A stretch of DNA of 64,000 nucleotides from positions 2,604,001 through 2,668,000 of the forward strand of contig NZ_JBBOCA010000001.1 of the NCBI RefSeq assembly GCF_038002225.1, given 5' to 3'. Positions 35,729 to 45,070 of the stretch are shown here, piece after piece. The position numbers were made by a program, and so were the translations under genes. This stretch comes from Paenibacillus sp. FSL R7-0204 (GTDB lineage: Bacteria; Bacillota; Bacilli; Paenibacillales; Paenibacillaceae). Numbering within the stretch: the stretch's first letter is position 1; each line of letters begins with the position of its first letter. The notes beneath the pieces were generated by a model. That model had not been told where the DNA came from. It did no database searches and saw only the letters and a program-made list of their open reading frames with translations.

Positions 35729-37819
35729 ATGGACATGAGACAACAATCCGGGAATGAGTATGCTGCACAATATGACAGCGGATACAATGCGTGGTTAAGC
35801 TATCCTAAGCTTCAACAAGGCCCCCTATATAAGCAATATGTGAAATGGTGCGGAGCGGTATCCGTTACGGAAGGCGGGGAGACCATCCAGGCTGCACTTC
35901 AGGAATGGACAAGAGGCATTGCCTCGCTATTGGACCTTGAGGCTGTCTCCAAGCCGCAGCCGGAAGAATTCGGTGTGGCCTTCGGCACCTTCACGGGTGA
36001 TCATCCGCTGATCCAGGGCTTGTTCGAGGACAAGACGGTCCAAGCTTTGGGAGCAGAAGGATTCGCCATTCGTACCAGCCAGTCCCGTAAATGCATTGCT
36101 GTAGGGGCTTCTTCCCAGGCAGGTGTGTTATACGGCGTCTTCCATCTTCTGCGCCTGATCGCCAGCGGCAAGGATATCGGGAATCTGGATGAAGTAGTGA
36201 ATCCTGTGAATTCGTTGCGGATGATTAATCACTGGGATAATTTCGACGGCAGTGTGGAGCGCGGCTATTCCGGCAGATCCTTCCTGTATGAGAATAACCA
36301 GTTCACGAAGGATATGGATAGAATTACAGACTATGCGCGGCTGATGTCTACCGCCGGCATTAACGCAATAGCGATCAACAATGTTAACGTTCATGCACTT
36401 GAGACGCTGTTTATCTCTACCTATCTGCCGGATGTGGCGAGAATCGCTGATATCTTCCGCATCTATGGCATCCGCCTGTACCTGAGCGTGAACTTCGCCG
36501 GGCCTATGCATGAAGGGGAAGTCGGCAGTGCAGATCCGCTGGATGCAGGCGTGCGGGAATGGTGGAAGTCAAGAGCGGCCGACATCTATGCCGCTATTCC
36601 CGATTTCGGCGGCTTCGTGGTCAAGGCTGATTCGGAGAACCGGCCCGGCCCGTTCACTTACGGGCGGAACCATGCAGACGGGGCCAACATGCTGGCCGAA
36701 GCCCTGGAGCCTTATGGCGGCATCGTCATCTGGCGCTGCTTTGTATACAACTGCAAGCAGGACTGGCGTGACCGCAAGACAGACCGGGCCAGAGCGGCTT
36801 ATGACCATTTCAAGCCGCTGGACGGCCAGTTCCATGATAACGTCATTCTGCAGATCAAGAACGGCCCGATGGATTTCCAGGTCAGAGAGCCGGTATCTCC
36901 GCTCTTCGGCGCACTGGAACGGACTAACCATGTGATCGAATTCCAGATCGCCCAGGAGTACACAGGACAGCAGCGTCATGTCTGCTATCTCGTTCCGCAA
37001 TGGAAAGAGATTATGGAGTTCGACACACAGGCTAAGGGCGGAACAGCGCCGGTGAAGCGGATCGTTGACGGATCGCTGTGGGGCAACCGCCTGAGCGGCA
37101 TTGCGGCGGTATCCAATGTGGGTAATGACCGGAACTGGACCGGCCATCTGCTGGCCCAGGCGAATCTCTACGGCTTCGGCCGGCTGGCCTGGAATCCTGA
37201 GCTGAGCGCGGAAGAGATTGCGGAAGAGTGGATCGCCTTGACGTTCGGTACAGACACCGCAGTAGCCGGGGTAATCAGCCGGATTCTGCTGAATTCCTGG
37301 GAGATCTATGAATCTTATACCTCGCCGCTTGGCGTAGGCTGGATGATCAATCCCGAGCATCACTACGGCCCGAATGTGGACGGTTATGAATATTCGATGT
37401 GGGGCACCTACCACTATGCCGATCATCAGGGCATCGGGGTAGACCGTACCGTGAATACCGGTACCGGCTACAGCGCGCAGTACATGGGCAGCAACGCATT
37501 GCGTTATGATTCGCTGGAGGACTGCCCGGATGAGCTGCTGCTGTTCTTCCATCATGTACCGTACACTCATGTGCTGCATTCCGGCAAAACCGTGATTCAG
37601 CATATCTACGATACGCATTTCGAAGGTGCAGAACGTGCCGAAGGGCTGCTGGACGCATGGGGCGGACTGAAGGGCAGCATCGCAGACGGCCTGTACACTC
37701 AGGTGGAAGAACGACTTAAGGGGCAGGCGGTTCATGCCAAGGAATGGCGTGACCAGATTAATACGTATTTCTACCGCAAGAGCGGAATTGCAGATGCATT
37801 AAGCCGGACCATCTATTAA
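35729..37819 (+). CDS. Alpha-glucuronidase, GH67
   Basis: A 696-residue intracellular enzyme that removes 4-O-methylglucuronic acid from xylo-oligosaccharide ends. GH67 features are [20 protein letters not shown] (acid Glu in DSE), [20 protein letters not shown] (base Asp) and [15 protein letters not shown] (base Glu). The C-terminal helical part has [20 protein letters not shown]. There is no signal peptide. GGAGGAG precedes two close ATGs at 35729 and 35735; either may be used, and an ATG at 35693 overlaps the operator. Released glucuronate would feed UxuA/UxuB. A Nif3-like gene follows 44 bases later. Confidence 0.93.
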   Translation: MDMRQQSGNEYAAQYDSGYNAWLSYPKLQQGPLYKQYVKWCGAVSVTEGGETIQAALQEWTRGIASLLDLEAVSKPQPEEFGVAFGTFTGDHPLIQGLFEDKTVQALGAEGFAIRTSQSRKCIAVGASSQAGVLYGVFHLLRLIASGKDIGNLDEVVNPVNSLRMINHWDNFDGSVERGYSGRSFLYENNQFTKDMDRITDYARLMSTAGINAIAINNVNVHALETLFISTYLPDVARIADIFRIYGIRLYLSVNFAGPMHEGEVGSADPLDAGVREWWKSRAADIYAAIPDFGGFVVKADSENRPGPFTYGRNHADGANMLAEALEPYGGIVIWRCFVYNCKQDWRDRKTDRARAAYDHFKPLDGQFHDNVILQIKNGPMDFQVREPVSPLFGALERTNHVIEFQIAQEYTGQQRHVCYLVPQWKEIMEFDTQAKGGTAPVKRIVDGSLWGNRLSGIAAVSNVGNDRNWTGHLLAQANLYGFGRLAWNPELSAEEIAEEWIALTFGTDTAVAGVISRILLNSWEIYESYTSPLGVGWMINPEHHYGPNVDGYEYSMWGTYHYADHQGIGVDRTVNTGTGYSAQYMGSNALRYDSLEDCPDELLLFFHHVPYTHVLHSGKTVIQHIYDTHFEGAERAEGLLDAWGGLKGSIADGLYTQVEERLKGQAVHAKEWRDQINTYFYRKSGIADALSRTIY

Positions 37820-37863
37820 GTTAGAACGGACCATTTGAGTAACATCGAGGAGGATAAGATCTC

Positions 37864-38658
37864 ATGGCACTGACTTTCAGTGATGTGATGGAACACTTGA
37901 ATGCAGGGGTACAGCTGCCCGTGAATACGGTGGATAAGCTTGCGCCGGACACTGCGGGAACAGAAGTGCAGGGAATCGTGACTGCCTTCGCCGCTTCGCA
38001 GTATGTAGTGGAGCAGGCGGTCCGGCTTGGCGCCAACCTGGTGATCACGCATGAAGGTGTATTTTATAGCCACCAAGGACACGGGAGCGCGCTGGAGCAG
38101 GATTCCGTCTACCGGCAGAAGTCTGCGCTGATTACAAGCAGCGGGGTAGGTATCTACCGCTTCCATGACACGATACACCGCTATACACTGGACGGAATCG
38201 TGGAAGGGCTGCTACAGGAGCTGGATTGGGAGCAATATATAGAGCGGCATCTGCCTGAGGTATCGATCCTCACTATTCCTGATATGACCGTTTCGGAGGC
38301 TGCTGCATATGTGAAGCGGAAGCTGAACATTCCCTATGTACGCGTTGCCGGGAACCTCTCTGCTACATGCTCCAGGGTGGGGGTGCTGGTGGGTTTCCGG
38401 GGGAACGGCAGTACGGTCATCCCGATGTATGAGCAGGAGTCGCTTGATCTGGTCATCGCCGGTGAAGGCTTCGAATGGGAGGTGCCTGAGTATATCCGGG
38501 ATGCGGTCCGGCAGGGCAAGGACAGGTCACTCATCATGCTCGGGCATGCCGAGAGCGAAGCGCCGGGAATGAAGCTGCTGGCAGAGCGGCTGAGCCGGCA
38601 GTTCCCGGATGTGCCGGTGCACTTCATTCCGGAGCAGCCAGTGTTTCAAATCCTATAA
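37864..38658 (+). CDS. Nif3-like dinuclear metal protein
   Basis: A 264-residue member of the NIF3/YbgI/YqfO family. The metal-binding signature is LVITHEGVFYSHQGHGSALE, later GEGFEWEVPEYIRDA and MLGHAESEAPGMKLLAERL. The molecular function of this family is not settled. Its position directly after a GH67 gene (GAGGAGG upstream of the start) is unusual and suggests a role in glucuronoxylan use, such as hydrolysing or isomerising a sugar derivative. That role is inferred from context only. Confidence 0.85.
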   Translation: MALTFSDVMEHLNAGVQLPVNTVDKLAPDTAGTEVQGIVTAFAASQYVVEQAVRLGANLVITHEGVFYSHQGHGSALEQDSVYRQKSALITSSGVGIYRFHDTIHRYTLDGIVEGLLQELDWEQYIERHLPEVSILTIPDMTVSEAAAYVKRKLNIPYVRVAGNLSATCSRVGVLVGFRGNGSTVIPMYEQESLDLVIAGEGFEWEVPEYIRDAVRQGKDRSLIMLGHAESEAPGMKLLAERLSRQFPDVPVHFIPEQPVFQIL

Positions 38659-38670
38659 TTAGCGTAGTTT

Positions 38671-38714
38671 AGAGATATCCCGAACTGCCTGCCACGGCAG
38701 TTTGGGATATCTCT
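38671..38714. terminator. Strong hairpin after the Nif3-like gene
   Basis: AGAGATATCCC and GGGATATCTCT pair perfectly, with an inner ACTGCC/GGCAGT stem, followed by TTGTACTTG. Confidence 0.7.
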
Positions 38715-38814
38715 TTGTACTTGTTTCGGAAACTATGATTTCCTTCTATTGTGGATAAGATGTGTTACAGCGACATATGGACCGAATATATGTGAAAAAC
38801 AGTAATTTATAGGT

Positions 38815-38880
38815 TTTGGGGTCCCCGCAAAGTACCTGAGTTATCATCGAAGCTAAATCCCCACTTTGTGGGGTTATTTT
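38815..38880. ncRNA. Double-hairpin element with alternative pairings
   Basis: CCCCGCAAAGT (38822-38832) can pair with ACTTTGTGGGG (38865-38875), or the latter region can fold alone as CCCCA-CTTTG-TGGGG followed by TTATTTT. Mutually exclusive folds ending in a U-run resemble an attenuator or a small RNA terminator, yet no plus-strand gene follows. The neighbouring gene is convergent, so a small stand-alone RNA or a simple terminator are both possible. No clear promoter was found. Confidence 0.35.
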
Positions 38881-38881
38881 G

Positions 38882-39895
38882 TCAGGGGCCGTCCTGCCTC
38901 CGCCGCTCATTCTCCATCAGAATATCCTTGATGGTGTTAGCGTCCTTCTTATCTGCGATCAGGATGCCTTCGGGACCGGCTATGGCAACTATGCCGGAGA
39001 CCCCAATGACATGCAGCGGCACCTCCAGCTCGTTAATAAGGTAACTGTCTCCGCATTCTCCCCATAGCCCGCCTACTCCAATGACCTGTGATGGCAGCCG
39101 GGCCGTCAGCGTATCCCAGCTTCCCAGGTCGGACCATTCCCCTTCATGCCTTACGACAATAGCCTTGGTACTGCGTTCTGCCACTTCCTTGTCGAAGCTG
39201 CGCACCGGGAGCTCTGGATAAAGTGCGTTCAATGCTGCGAATTCTACAGGCAGGTCCAGCCTCTCCAGATGCTCCAGCAGGAAGCTCAGCCGCGCAGCGA
39301 ATACCCCGCAATTCCATAAGGCCTTCTCCTGCATCAGCTCCAGGGCTTTAACCTTATCCGGTTTCTCTGCAAAAGATAATACCGGAGCATACCCGCAAGC
39401 GTCCTCCTGTGACGGGACGATATAACCGTATTGCTCTGAGGGATAAGAAGGCCTCGTTCCAAGCAGGAGGAGTTCGGCCTCAGAATCGGCCAGAATAGCC
39501 TCGAATTGATGGAACTGGCGAAAGAAATCATCATCCGCGTACATGTCAGCCGGAGCGATACAGATGATGTCCTCCGGCTGTGCCTTTCCTGCTGCAAGCA
39601 AGTGCAGCGCGCCTAACGCTGCAGCAGTAAAGGTGCCGCGCTTGCACGGCTCTCCAAGTACCGGATAATGGCTCCCGGTATACCGCTGCGTGAGGGCCAC
39701 CTGCTCCTGATGGGCCACGAGCAACAGGGATTCATCCAGTCCGGCCTGACTGAGCTGACGGCATACCCGCCCGAGCATGGATTCTGTGCCCCCGCCCGGT
39801 GCAGGCAGCAGCTGCAGGAACATCTTGGAGCGGATGCTGCCGGACAGGGGCCACAGCCGCTGGCCGGAGCCGCCGCACAGAAGAACAGTATGCAT
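38882..39895 (-). CDS. Mannose-1-phosphate guanylyltransferase
   Basis: A 337-residue sugar nucleotidyltransferase forming GDP-mannose. VLLCGGSGQRLWPLS is the GTP-binding loop, followed by SKMFLQLLP. IAPADMYADDDFF has the metal-binding acid, and FAEKPDKVKA and LWNCGVFAARLSFL line the mannose site. It lacks the C-terminal phosphomannose isomerase domain of long ManC proteins. Start ATG at 39895 (a TTG just before is possible), with AAGGAGG upstream. It follows a glycosyltransferase-like gene by 15 bases. Confidence 0.88.
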   Translation of the reverse strand: MHTVLLCGGSGQRLWPLSGSIRSKMFLQLLPAPGGGTESMLGRVCRQLSQAGLDESLLLVAHQEQVALTQRYTGSHYPVLGEPCKRGTFTAAALGALHLLAAGKAQPEDIICIAPADMYADDDFFRQFHQFEAILADSEAELLLLGTRPSYPSEQYGYIVPSQEDACGYAPVLSFAEKPDKVKALELMQEKALWNCGVFAARLSFLLEHLERLDLPVEFAALNALYPELPVRSFDKEVAERSTKAIVVRHEGEWSDLGSWDTLTARLPSQVIGVGGLWGECGDSYLINELEVPLHVIGVSGIVAIAGPEGILIADKKDANTIKDILMENERRRQDGP

Positions 39896-39910
39896 CAATA
39901 TCTTGCCTCC

Positions 39911-40726
39911 TTAAGGCTTGCCCGGAGTGGAGTATCCCTTGCGCTGATGGAAAGAGAGCGAACGGTAAGACCCGGCGTACTTCCGGATTTGCGCCTCAGT
40001 CAGCGAGCCCGCCGGGGTCTTCAGCGCTTTATTATTGGCATTCTTGAGCAGCACAGAGGTACGGTTTGCGCTGTACACGTAGTTGGCATAAGTCTCGAAT
40101 TCGGAGAAGCCGAACTGCCGCTTCTTGTTGATAGAGTGCAGAATAGCTGCGTGCCAGGACATGCCGTGGCGGGCTGCAATTTTTCGTTTGAGACTGGACA
40201 GCTTCGCGGAATCAAACAGCATGTAGTGAGTCACGAATGACTTGGGTGAAGGCGCAGGGGCACCGAGCAGCTTGCGGTAGGTGCGGAAATACTCCGGCTG
40301 GCTCCAGTTGCGGCAATAGAAGATACTTTTCCCGCCGGAACGGAAGCGATGGGGCCGGATGAGCACTGTATCTGCATCAATGACCAGGAAATACTTCTCG
40401 CGGCACACCTGATCCCCATTCATCTTGAGCAGCTGCTGATACAGCCAGCCTGACCGGTTCCAGCGTGAGGAGGAATAGCGGATCGCTTTTTTGGTGAACG
40501 GCAGGACGGTGGTTTCATTGACGAAGACGCAAGCTTTCCGGGAGCACAGCTGTCTGATTCTACTATTCTCCGGTGAGACAATATAGATATTGCTGATAGG
40601 GTGCTGGACATAACGGCGAAGACTATCAATCACATAAGGGAGGGTGGCGAGATCTTTTTCGATAGCAGGAATCAGGATGTCGATCGGTGGAGCGCTTGAG
40701 GTTACACTTACGGCAGCAACGGACAT
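39911..40726 (-). CDS. Glycosyltransferase-like protein (DUF6492-like)
   Basis: A 271-residue soluble protein starting with IDILIPAIEKDLATLPYVID, the entry strand of a GT-A fold. YFLVIDADTVLIRP is a DxD-type metal/nucleotide motif, and FVTHYMLFD and RHGMSWHAAILHSINKKRQF are conserved-looking later segments. The start at 40726 is preferred because GGAG lies nine bases upstream. Co-transcription with the GDP-mannose enzyme suggests a surface or spore polysaccharide role. The family assignment is by resemblance only. Confidence 0.65.
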   Translation of the reverse strand: MSVAAVSVTSSAPPIDILIPAIEKDLATLPYVIDSLRRYVQHPISNIYIVSPENSRIRQLCSRKACVFVNETTVLPFTKKAIRYSSSRWNRSGWLYQQLLKMNGDQVCREKYFLVIDADTVLIRPHRFRSGGKSIFYCRNWSQPEYFRTYRKLLGAPAPSPKSFVTHYMLFDSAKLSSLKRKIAARHGMSWHAAILHSINKKRQFGFSEFETYANYVYSANRTSVLLKNANNKALKTPAGSLTEAQIRKYAGSYRSLSFHQRKGYSTPGKP

Positions 40727-40945
40727 GTGATTCATCTCCATACATATATTGACATTTGAGCGTCTTCACTAGGGTATGCCTGCGTAGCTGTGATGGAGAG
40801 GGCAATCATCCTGCACCAAGTTAATCTTTTCATACGGGGCAAATAATATATTCCATGGCACCTCCACCGGCATAGGATGCAGTGAATATGTAACTTTATG
40901 TAAATTGGGAGCGGTGGCTCCCATCCCGGACAGGAGAGTGCATAA

Positions 40946-41701
40946 GTGACAGCTAAAAAGGTTCAATCAGGTCAGAGCAAATGGTATAAGACACAACTGC
41001 TGCTTAAGAACGAGACCATTAAGGGGTTCATCCCCGATACCCGGAGATTTAACAGGCGTAATCTGGAGCAGATGATACACGGGTATGGAATGATCTATAT
41101 CAAGCCGGAACGGGGAACGTATGGCATGGGCGTGATCCGCGCGGAGCGGAGGGACCGGCAGGGATACGTGTATCAGTATGAGGAGACCGTACGCCGGTTC
41201 TCTACGTTTGAGGCTTTTCATCACAGTCTGGCGACAAGAATCGGCAAGAGGAGCTATCTGCTGCAAAAAGGCATCCACCTGCTGAAGCATCACGGGCGCC
41301 GCTTCGATATCCGGGTGATGGTGCAGCTCAGTCCCAAGGGCGTATGGGAAGCTACCGGAATTATCGGGCGGCTCGGGCACCCGCGCAAAATTGTGACCAA
41401 TTACCACAGCGGCGGCAAACCGACCGCAGTAGAGCATTTGCTCTCCACCCATCTGTCTGCGCAGCAGCTTGTGCAGCTTAAGGGGGAAATGAACCGGCTG
41501 GGCACACGCATAGCGCAGCAGCTGAAAAAGACTTATCCGCACCACCGGCAATTCGGTGTAGATGTCGGACTAGACCACTCACTGAAGCCGTGGATCATTG
41601 AAGTGAATATGAATCCCGATCCCTACATTTTTAATCAGCTGAAGGATAAATCCATGTACCGCAGAGTGATGCGTTACCGGCGTTTGGGCTTGACCAAATA
41701 A
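40946..41701 (+). CDS. YheC/YheD-family ATP-grasp protein
   Basis: A 251-residue protein of the YheC/YheD group, associated with endospore coats in Bacillus. ATP-grasp elements are MIYIKPERGTYGMGVIRAER, RRFDIRVMVQLSPKGVW, GVDVGLDHSLKPWIIEVNMN and the metal-binding ENMN-type end. It starts at GTG nine bases after AGGAG. It is divergent from the glycosyltransferase gene, making a likely spore-surface neighbourhood. The chemical reaction of the family is unknown. Confidence 0.85.
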   Translation: MTAKKVQSGQSKWYKTQLLLKNETIKGFIPDTRRFNRRNLEQMIHGYGMIYIKPERGTYGMGVIRAERRDRQGYVYQYEETVRRFSTFEAFHHSLATRIGKRSYLLQKGIHLLKHHGRRFDIRVMVQLSPKGVWEATGIIGRLGHPRKIVTNYHSGGKPTAVEHLLSTHLSAQQLVQLKGEMNRLGTRIAQQLKKTYPHHRQFGVDVGLDHSLKPWIIEVNMNPDPYIFNQLKDKSMYRRVMRYRRLGLTK

Positions 41702-41708
41702 TAAGATA

Positions 41709-41755
41709 TGCCAAAGGAAGGCCTGCCAAGCTGCACAAGGCCTTTCTTCGGCATA
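41709..41755. terminator. Long imperfect hairpin after the YheC/YheD gene
   Basis: TGCCAAAGGAAGGCCT pairs with AGGCCTTTCTTCGGCA except at two positions, separated by about 12 bases. Confidence 0.5.
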
Positions 41756-41962
41756 AGCTGTGCTGTTCACCCGTACTCCGGCATAGCTAAATCCCGCTGT
41801 CTTATAGTAAAATAAGATGAAATTAATGACATAGAAGTTATTGTATGCTAGACAGAGGTTAGGCCTTGTGTCTGGCGGGCAATAATAAGCGGAAAAGGTG
41901 GCTGGACAAGCTCATGAGAAAAAGTGTTGTATTTAAAGCGGTTTCATGTTACTTTATAGTCA

Positions 41963-41978
41963 ATAAAAACGTTTTTAT
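41963..41978. promoter_or_regulatory. LacI operator upstream of its own gene
   Basis: ATAAAAACGTTTTTAT is a perfect 16-bp palindrome with a central CG, ending 17 bases before the LacI start. An identical copy lies at 43066-43081 before the transporter operon. Confidence 0.85.
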
Positions 41979-41995
41979 CAAAAAGGAACATTGAT

Positions 41996-43015
41996 ATGGC
42001 TAAGATAACGATCAAAGATGTCGCGCGGGAAGCCGGGGTCTCCATCTCGACAGTCTCCAACGCCCTGAATGATGTAGATGTGCTGAGCCCGGAGACCAAA
42101 GCCCATATTCTGAAGGTGGCGCAGCGCCTGAATTACGTTCCGAATCTGAACGGCAAGCTGCTGAAATCAGGGACCACGAAGATGCTGGGGTTCTTCACAA
42201 CAAGTGTATCCGGTCCATACTTCTACAAGCTGGTAGAATCCATGTCCCGTCAGTGCGACCGCCTGGGCTATGGCCTGAATGTATTCGTCACCAAGGACAA
42301 ACATGTCATTATGAGCAATATCCTCGGACGGCGGGTAGATGGTGTCATTATCTATGAGGAGCTGGGGATCGACGAGCAGGACATTGCCGCTATGAAGAAA
42401 GACAAGATCAAGGCGGTGTTTCTGGATCGGGTGCTGGAGGATGAAGGGATGGGCAGCATTATCTTTGATTCCTACGAATCAGGCTATGAGGCTACGAAGT
42501 ATTTAATCAGCCTGGGGCATAAGCGGATTGCCTATATCTCCGGCGTGGATACGATGTTTGACAGCGTGCAGCGGAAGGAAGGCTATCTGGCCGCGCTGCG
42601 TGAATACCAGCTTCCGGTGGAGGAGGATTTTATCCTTCAGGGGTATTTTGAGGAGGACAGCACCTTTAATGCCGTGAAGTCTTACCTCCGTCTGCATCCC
42701 GCACGAGTCCCTGATGCCTTCCTGGCCGGCAATGATATCAGTGCAATGGGCTGTATCCAAGCGCTCAAGAGCTATGGTTATGAAGTGCCGCAGGATGTCA
42801 GCGTGATGGGCTTCGATGATATTGATATCGCCCCTTATTATTCGCCGCCGCTTACGACGGTAAGGAATCAGATTGCAAGACAGGGCATGCTGGCGATTGA
42901 TCATCTGGTCCGCATGATTCAGGACAAGGAGCAGGGCGCAGCCCAGAAGCTGCAGGGTGAACTGGTCGTAAGAGGCTCAAGTCATGTGAAGCTGGAGCGG
43001 AAGGACCGCAGATAG
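41996..43015 (+). CDS. LacI-family regulator of the ABC-GH30 operon
   Basis: A 339-residue LacI/GalR repressor. The helix-turn-helix is TIKDVAREAGVSISTVSNAL with hinge region LNYVPNLNGKLLKSG. The periplasmic-binding-like domain includes TKMLGFFTTSVSGPYFYKL and VPQDVSVMGFDDIDIAPYYS. AAGGAACATTGAT precedes the ATG. Identical 16-bp palindromes flank it, so it probably represses itself and the downstream transporter and glycosidase genes. Confidence 0.93.
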   Translation: MAKITIKDVAREAGVSISTVSNALNDVDVLSPETKAHILKVAQRLNYVPNLNGKLLKSGTTKMLGFFTTSVSGPYFYKLVESMSRQCDRLGYGLNVFVTKDKHVIMSNILGRRVDGVIIYEELGIDEQDIAAMKKDKIKAVFLDRVLEDEGMGSIIFDSYESGYEATKYLISLGHKRIAYISGVDTMFDSVQRKEGYLAALREYQLPVEEDFILQGYFEEDSTFNAVKSYLRLHPARVPDAFLAGNDISAMGCIQALKSYGYEVPQDVSVMGFDDIDIAPYYSPPLTTVRNQIARQGMLAIDHLVRMIQDKEQGAAQKLQGELVVRGSSHVKLERKDRR

Positions 43016-43055
43016 AGGGCGGCGGGTGAAACTGATTTTACAGGAGGGGGATTTT

Positions 43056-43148
43056 TTGCGCCAAAATAAAAACGTTTTTATTAACTTGAGCACCAATGTG
43101 AGCACCATCTGGATATCTCAATGGAGAGGGGGACAAGATCATGAATAA
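43056..43148 (+). CDS. Possible 30-codon leader ORF overlapping permease start
   Basis: A GGAGGGGG site at 43043-43050 has no annotated start after it except a TTG at 43056. That frame runs 30 codons and stops at 43148, overlapping the first permease codons (ATGAATAA). The operator palindrome lies within it. It may be a coupling leader, or the ribosome-like site may be chance. Confidence 0.25.
   Translation: MRQNKNVFINLSTNVSTIWISQWRGGQDHE
43066..43081. promoter_or_regulatory. LacI operator before the ABC transporter operon
   Basis: Second exact copy of ATAAAAACGTTTTTAT, 60 bases upstream of the permease start and inside a possible 30-codon leader frame. Confidence 0.85.
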
Positions 43149-44136
43149 AACATCAGCGTCTGCAACATCAGCTTCCATCCCGCCAGCGATCCCGCCGTCC
43201 GCCAAGAAGCCCATGGGTCAGCGGATCAAAGAATTTGTAACCGATTACAAAAGACAGTGGGAGATTCAGTCGATGGTGCTGCCAGGCATTATTTTCATGA
43301 TTATTTTCTGCTACATACCAATCTACGGGCTGACGATTGCTTTTAAGAATTACACGGTCATCGATACCTTATCCACTGCACCCTGGGTGGGACTGGATAA
43401 TTTCAGGATTATTCTATCGGACGAATATTTCTGGGATGCGGTCGTCAATACGCTGGGCATCAGCTTCTTGAAGCTTGGGGTCGGGTTCATCATTCCAATT
43501 ATTCTCGCCATTATGATCTATGAGCTGAACATGGGCCGCTTCAAAAAATTCGTCCAGACGATTTCCTATCTGCCGCATTTCCTGTCGTGGATCGTATTAG
43601 GCGGGATGCTGATCACCTGGTTCTCTACTTCCGGCTTGTTCAATGAGCTGCTGCTGAATCTCGGGCTGATCTCGAAGCCGTCCAACATCCTGCTGGATGC
43701 AGGGAAGTACTGGTGGATTGCCACGCTGTCGGATATTTGGAAGGAAGCCGGATGGGGCACGATTCTGTATCTGGCCATTATGGCTAAGATCGACCCCACC
43801 TACTACGAAGCGGCCCGGATTGATGGAGCCGGCCGGCTGCGTCAGATCTGGAATATCACCCTTCCGAACATGAAGGCGATCATCAGCCTGAATCTGATTT
43901 TGACGGTAAGCGGCCTGCTCGGCTCGAATCTGGATCAGACGCTTGTACTGATGAACTCGCAGAACCGGGAGAAAGCAGAGGTCATCAACTCTTATGTCTA
44001 CCGCATGGGGATGACGCAGGGCGATTTCTCTTATGCTACGGCTGTCGGCCTCGGTGTCTCCATTGTGTCGGTAATCCTGCTGCTTATGGCCAACAAGGTC
44101 ACCAGTAAATTGAACGATAATCAATCCGTGTTGTAG
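43141..44136 (+). CDS. Carbohydrate ABC transporter permease (LplB type)
   Basis: A 331-residue permease with six membrane segments (MVLPGIIFMIIFCYIPIYGL at the first) and the EAA loop YEAARIDGAGRLRQIWNITL. A Ser/Ala/Pro-rich N-terminal tail precedes the first helix. GGAGAGGGGGACAAGATC precedes the ATG. It is the first gene of the transporter operon under the LacI operator at 43066. Confidence 0.9.
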   Translation: MNKTSASATSASIPPAIPPSAKKPMGQRIKEFVTDYKRQWEIQSMVLPGIIFMIIFCYIPIYGLTIAFKNYTVIDTLSTAPWVGLDNFRIILSDEYFWDAVVNTLGISFLKLGVGFIIPIILAIMIYELNMGRFKKFVQTISYLPHFLSWIVLGGMLITWFSTSGLFNELLLNLGLISKPSNILLDAGKYWWIATLSDIWKEAGWGTILYLAIMAKIDPTYYEAARIDGAGRLRQIWNITLPNMKAIISLNLILTVSGLLGSNLDQTLVLMNSQNREKAEVINSYVYRMGMTQGDFSYATAVGLGVSIVSVILLLMANKVTSKLNDNQSVL

Positions 44137-44149
44137 AGGGGGCGCTAGC

Positions 44150-45037
44150 GTGAATCGGAAGGTCATACGGGAAGGTCTCGACAGCCGGATCTTTGATGCG
44201 GTGAATAAGGTGCTGTTGGTCTGCTTCATGGTTATTATCCTCGTTCCCTTATGGAACGTAATTATCTCCTCCCTTAGTTCGGGCAGGGCGCTGGCCGAGG
44301 GCGGATTCATCTTCTGGTCCAAAGAATTCTCGCTGGAGAATTACCGGGCGGTCTTCAATGACAGCACGATTGGTCAATCCTTCGTTGTCTCGGTCGCCAA
44401 GACGTTCATCGGGGTGATCACCCACGTGTTCTTTTGCGCAATGATCGGCTACGGCCTCAGCAAAAGATACATCCGCGGCCGCAAGCTGTATGTAGCGATG
44501 GGCGTGATCACGATGTTTTTCTCCGGCGGAATGATTCCGACGTATCTGCTGATCAAATCGCTCGGGCTGTTGAACAGCTTCTGGGTGTATATTATCCCCG
44601 CATTATTCAGCTATTACGATGTGGTGATTCTGATGAACTTTTTCCGGAACGTGCCGGATTCACTGGAGGAGTCAGCCAAGATTGACGGCGCAGGCGACTG
44701 GCATATTTTCCTCAAAATCTTCATTCCGCTGTCCATGCCCGCGATGGCAACCATCGCCCTGTTCAACGGGGTGGGACAATGGAACGACTTCATGACCACG
44801 AAGCTGTATATCACCGATCAGGCGCTCTACCCGCTGCAGATGAAGCTGTATGAGATCATTGTGCAGTCGCAGACCCAGTCCATGCAGAATATCGGAGGCT
44901 CTGTCGTCATTGAGACCACTACCAAAGGAGTTCAGCTGGCAACCATTGTCATTACCACACTGCCGATTGTTGCGATGTATCCCATTCTTCAGCGGTACTT
45001 CATCTCCGGCATGATGCTGGGGGCAGTCAAGGAGTAG
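44150..45037 (+). CDS. Carbohydrate ABC transporter permease (YtcP/LplC type)
   Basis: A 295-residue permease. EESAKIDGAGDWHIFLKIFI is the EAA loop, and the protein ends RYFISGMMLGAVKE, the usual tail of this permease class. GTG start after GAGGGGGCG, 13 bases beyond the partner permease. Confidence 0.9.
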   Translation: MNRKVIREGLDSRIFDAVNKVLLVCFMVIILVPLWNVIISSLSSGRALAEGGFIFWSKEFSLENYRAVFNDSTIGQSFVVSVAKTFIGVITHVFFCAMIGYGLSKRYIRGRKLYVAMGVITMFFSGGMIPTYLLIKSLGLLNSFWVYIIPALFSYYDVVILMNFFRNVPDSLEESAKIDGAGDWHIFLKIFIPLSMPAMATIALFNGVGQWNDFMTTKLYITDQALYPLQMKLYEIIVQSQTQSMQNIGGSVVIETTTKGVQLATIVITTLPIVAMYPILQRYFISGMMLGAVKE

Positions 45038-45070
45038 AAGAGGTTCACTACATTATAGGAGGTCAAGAAG

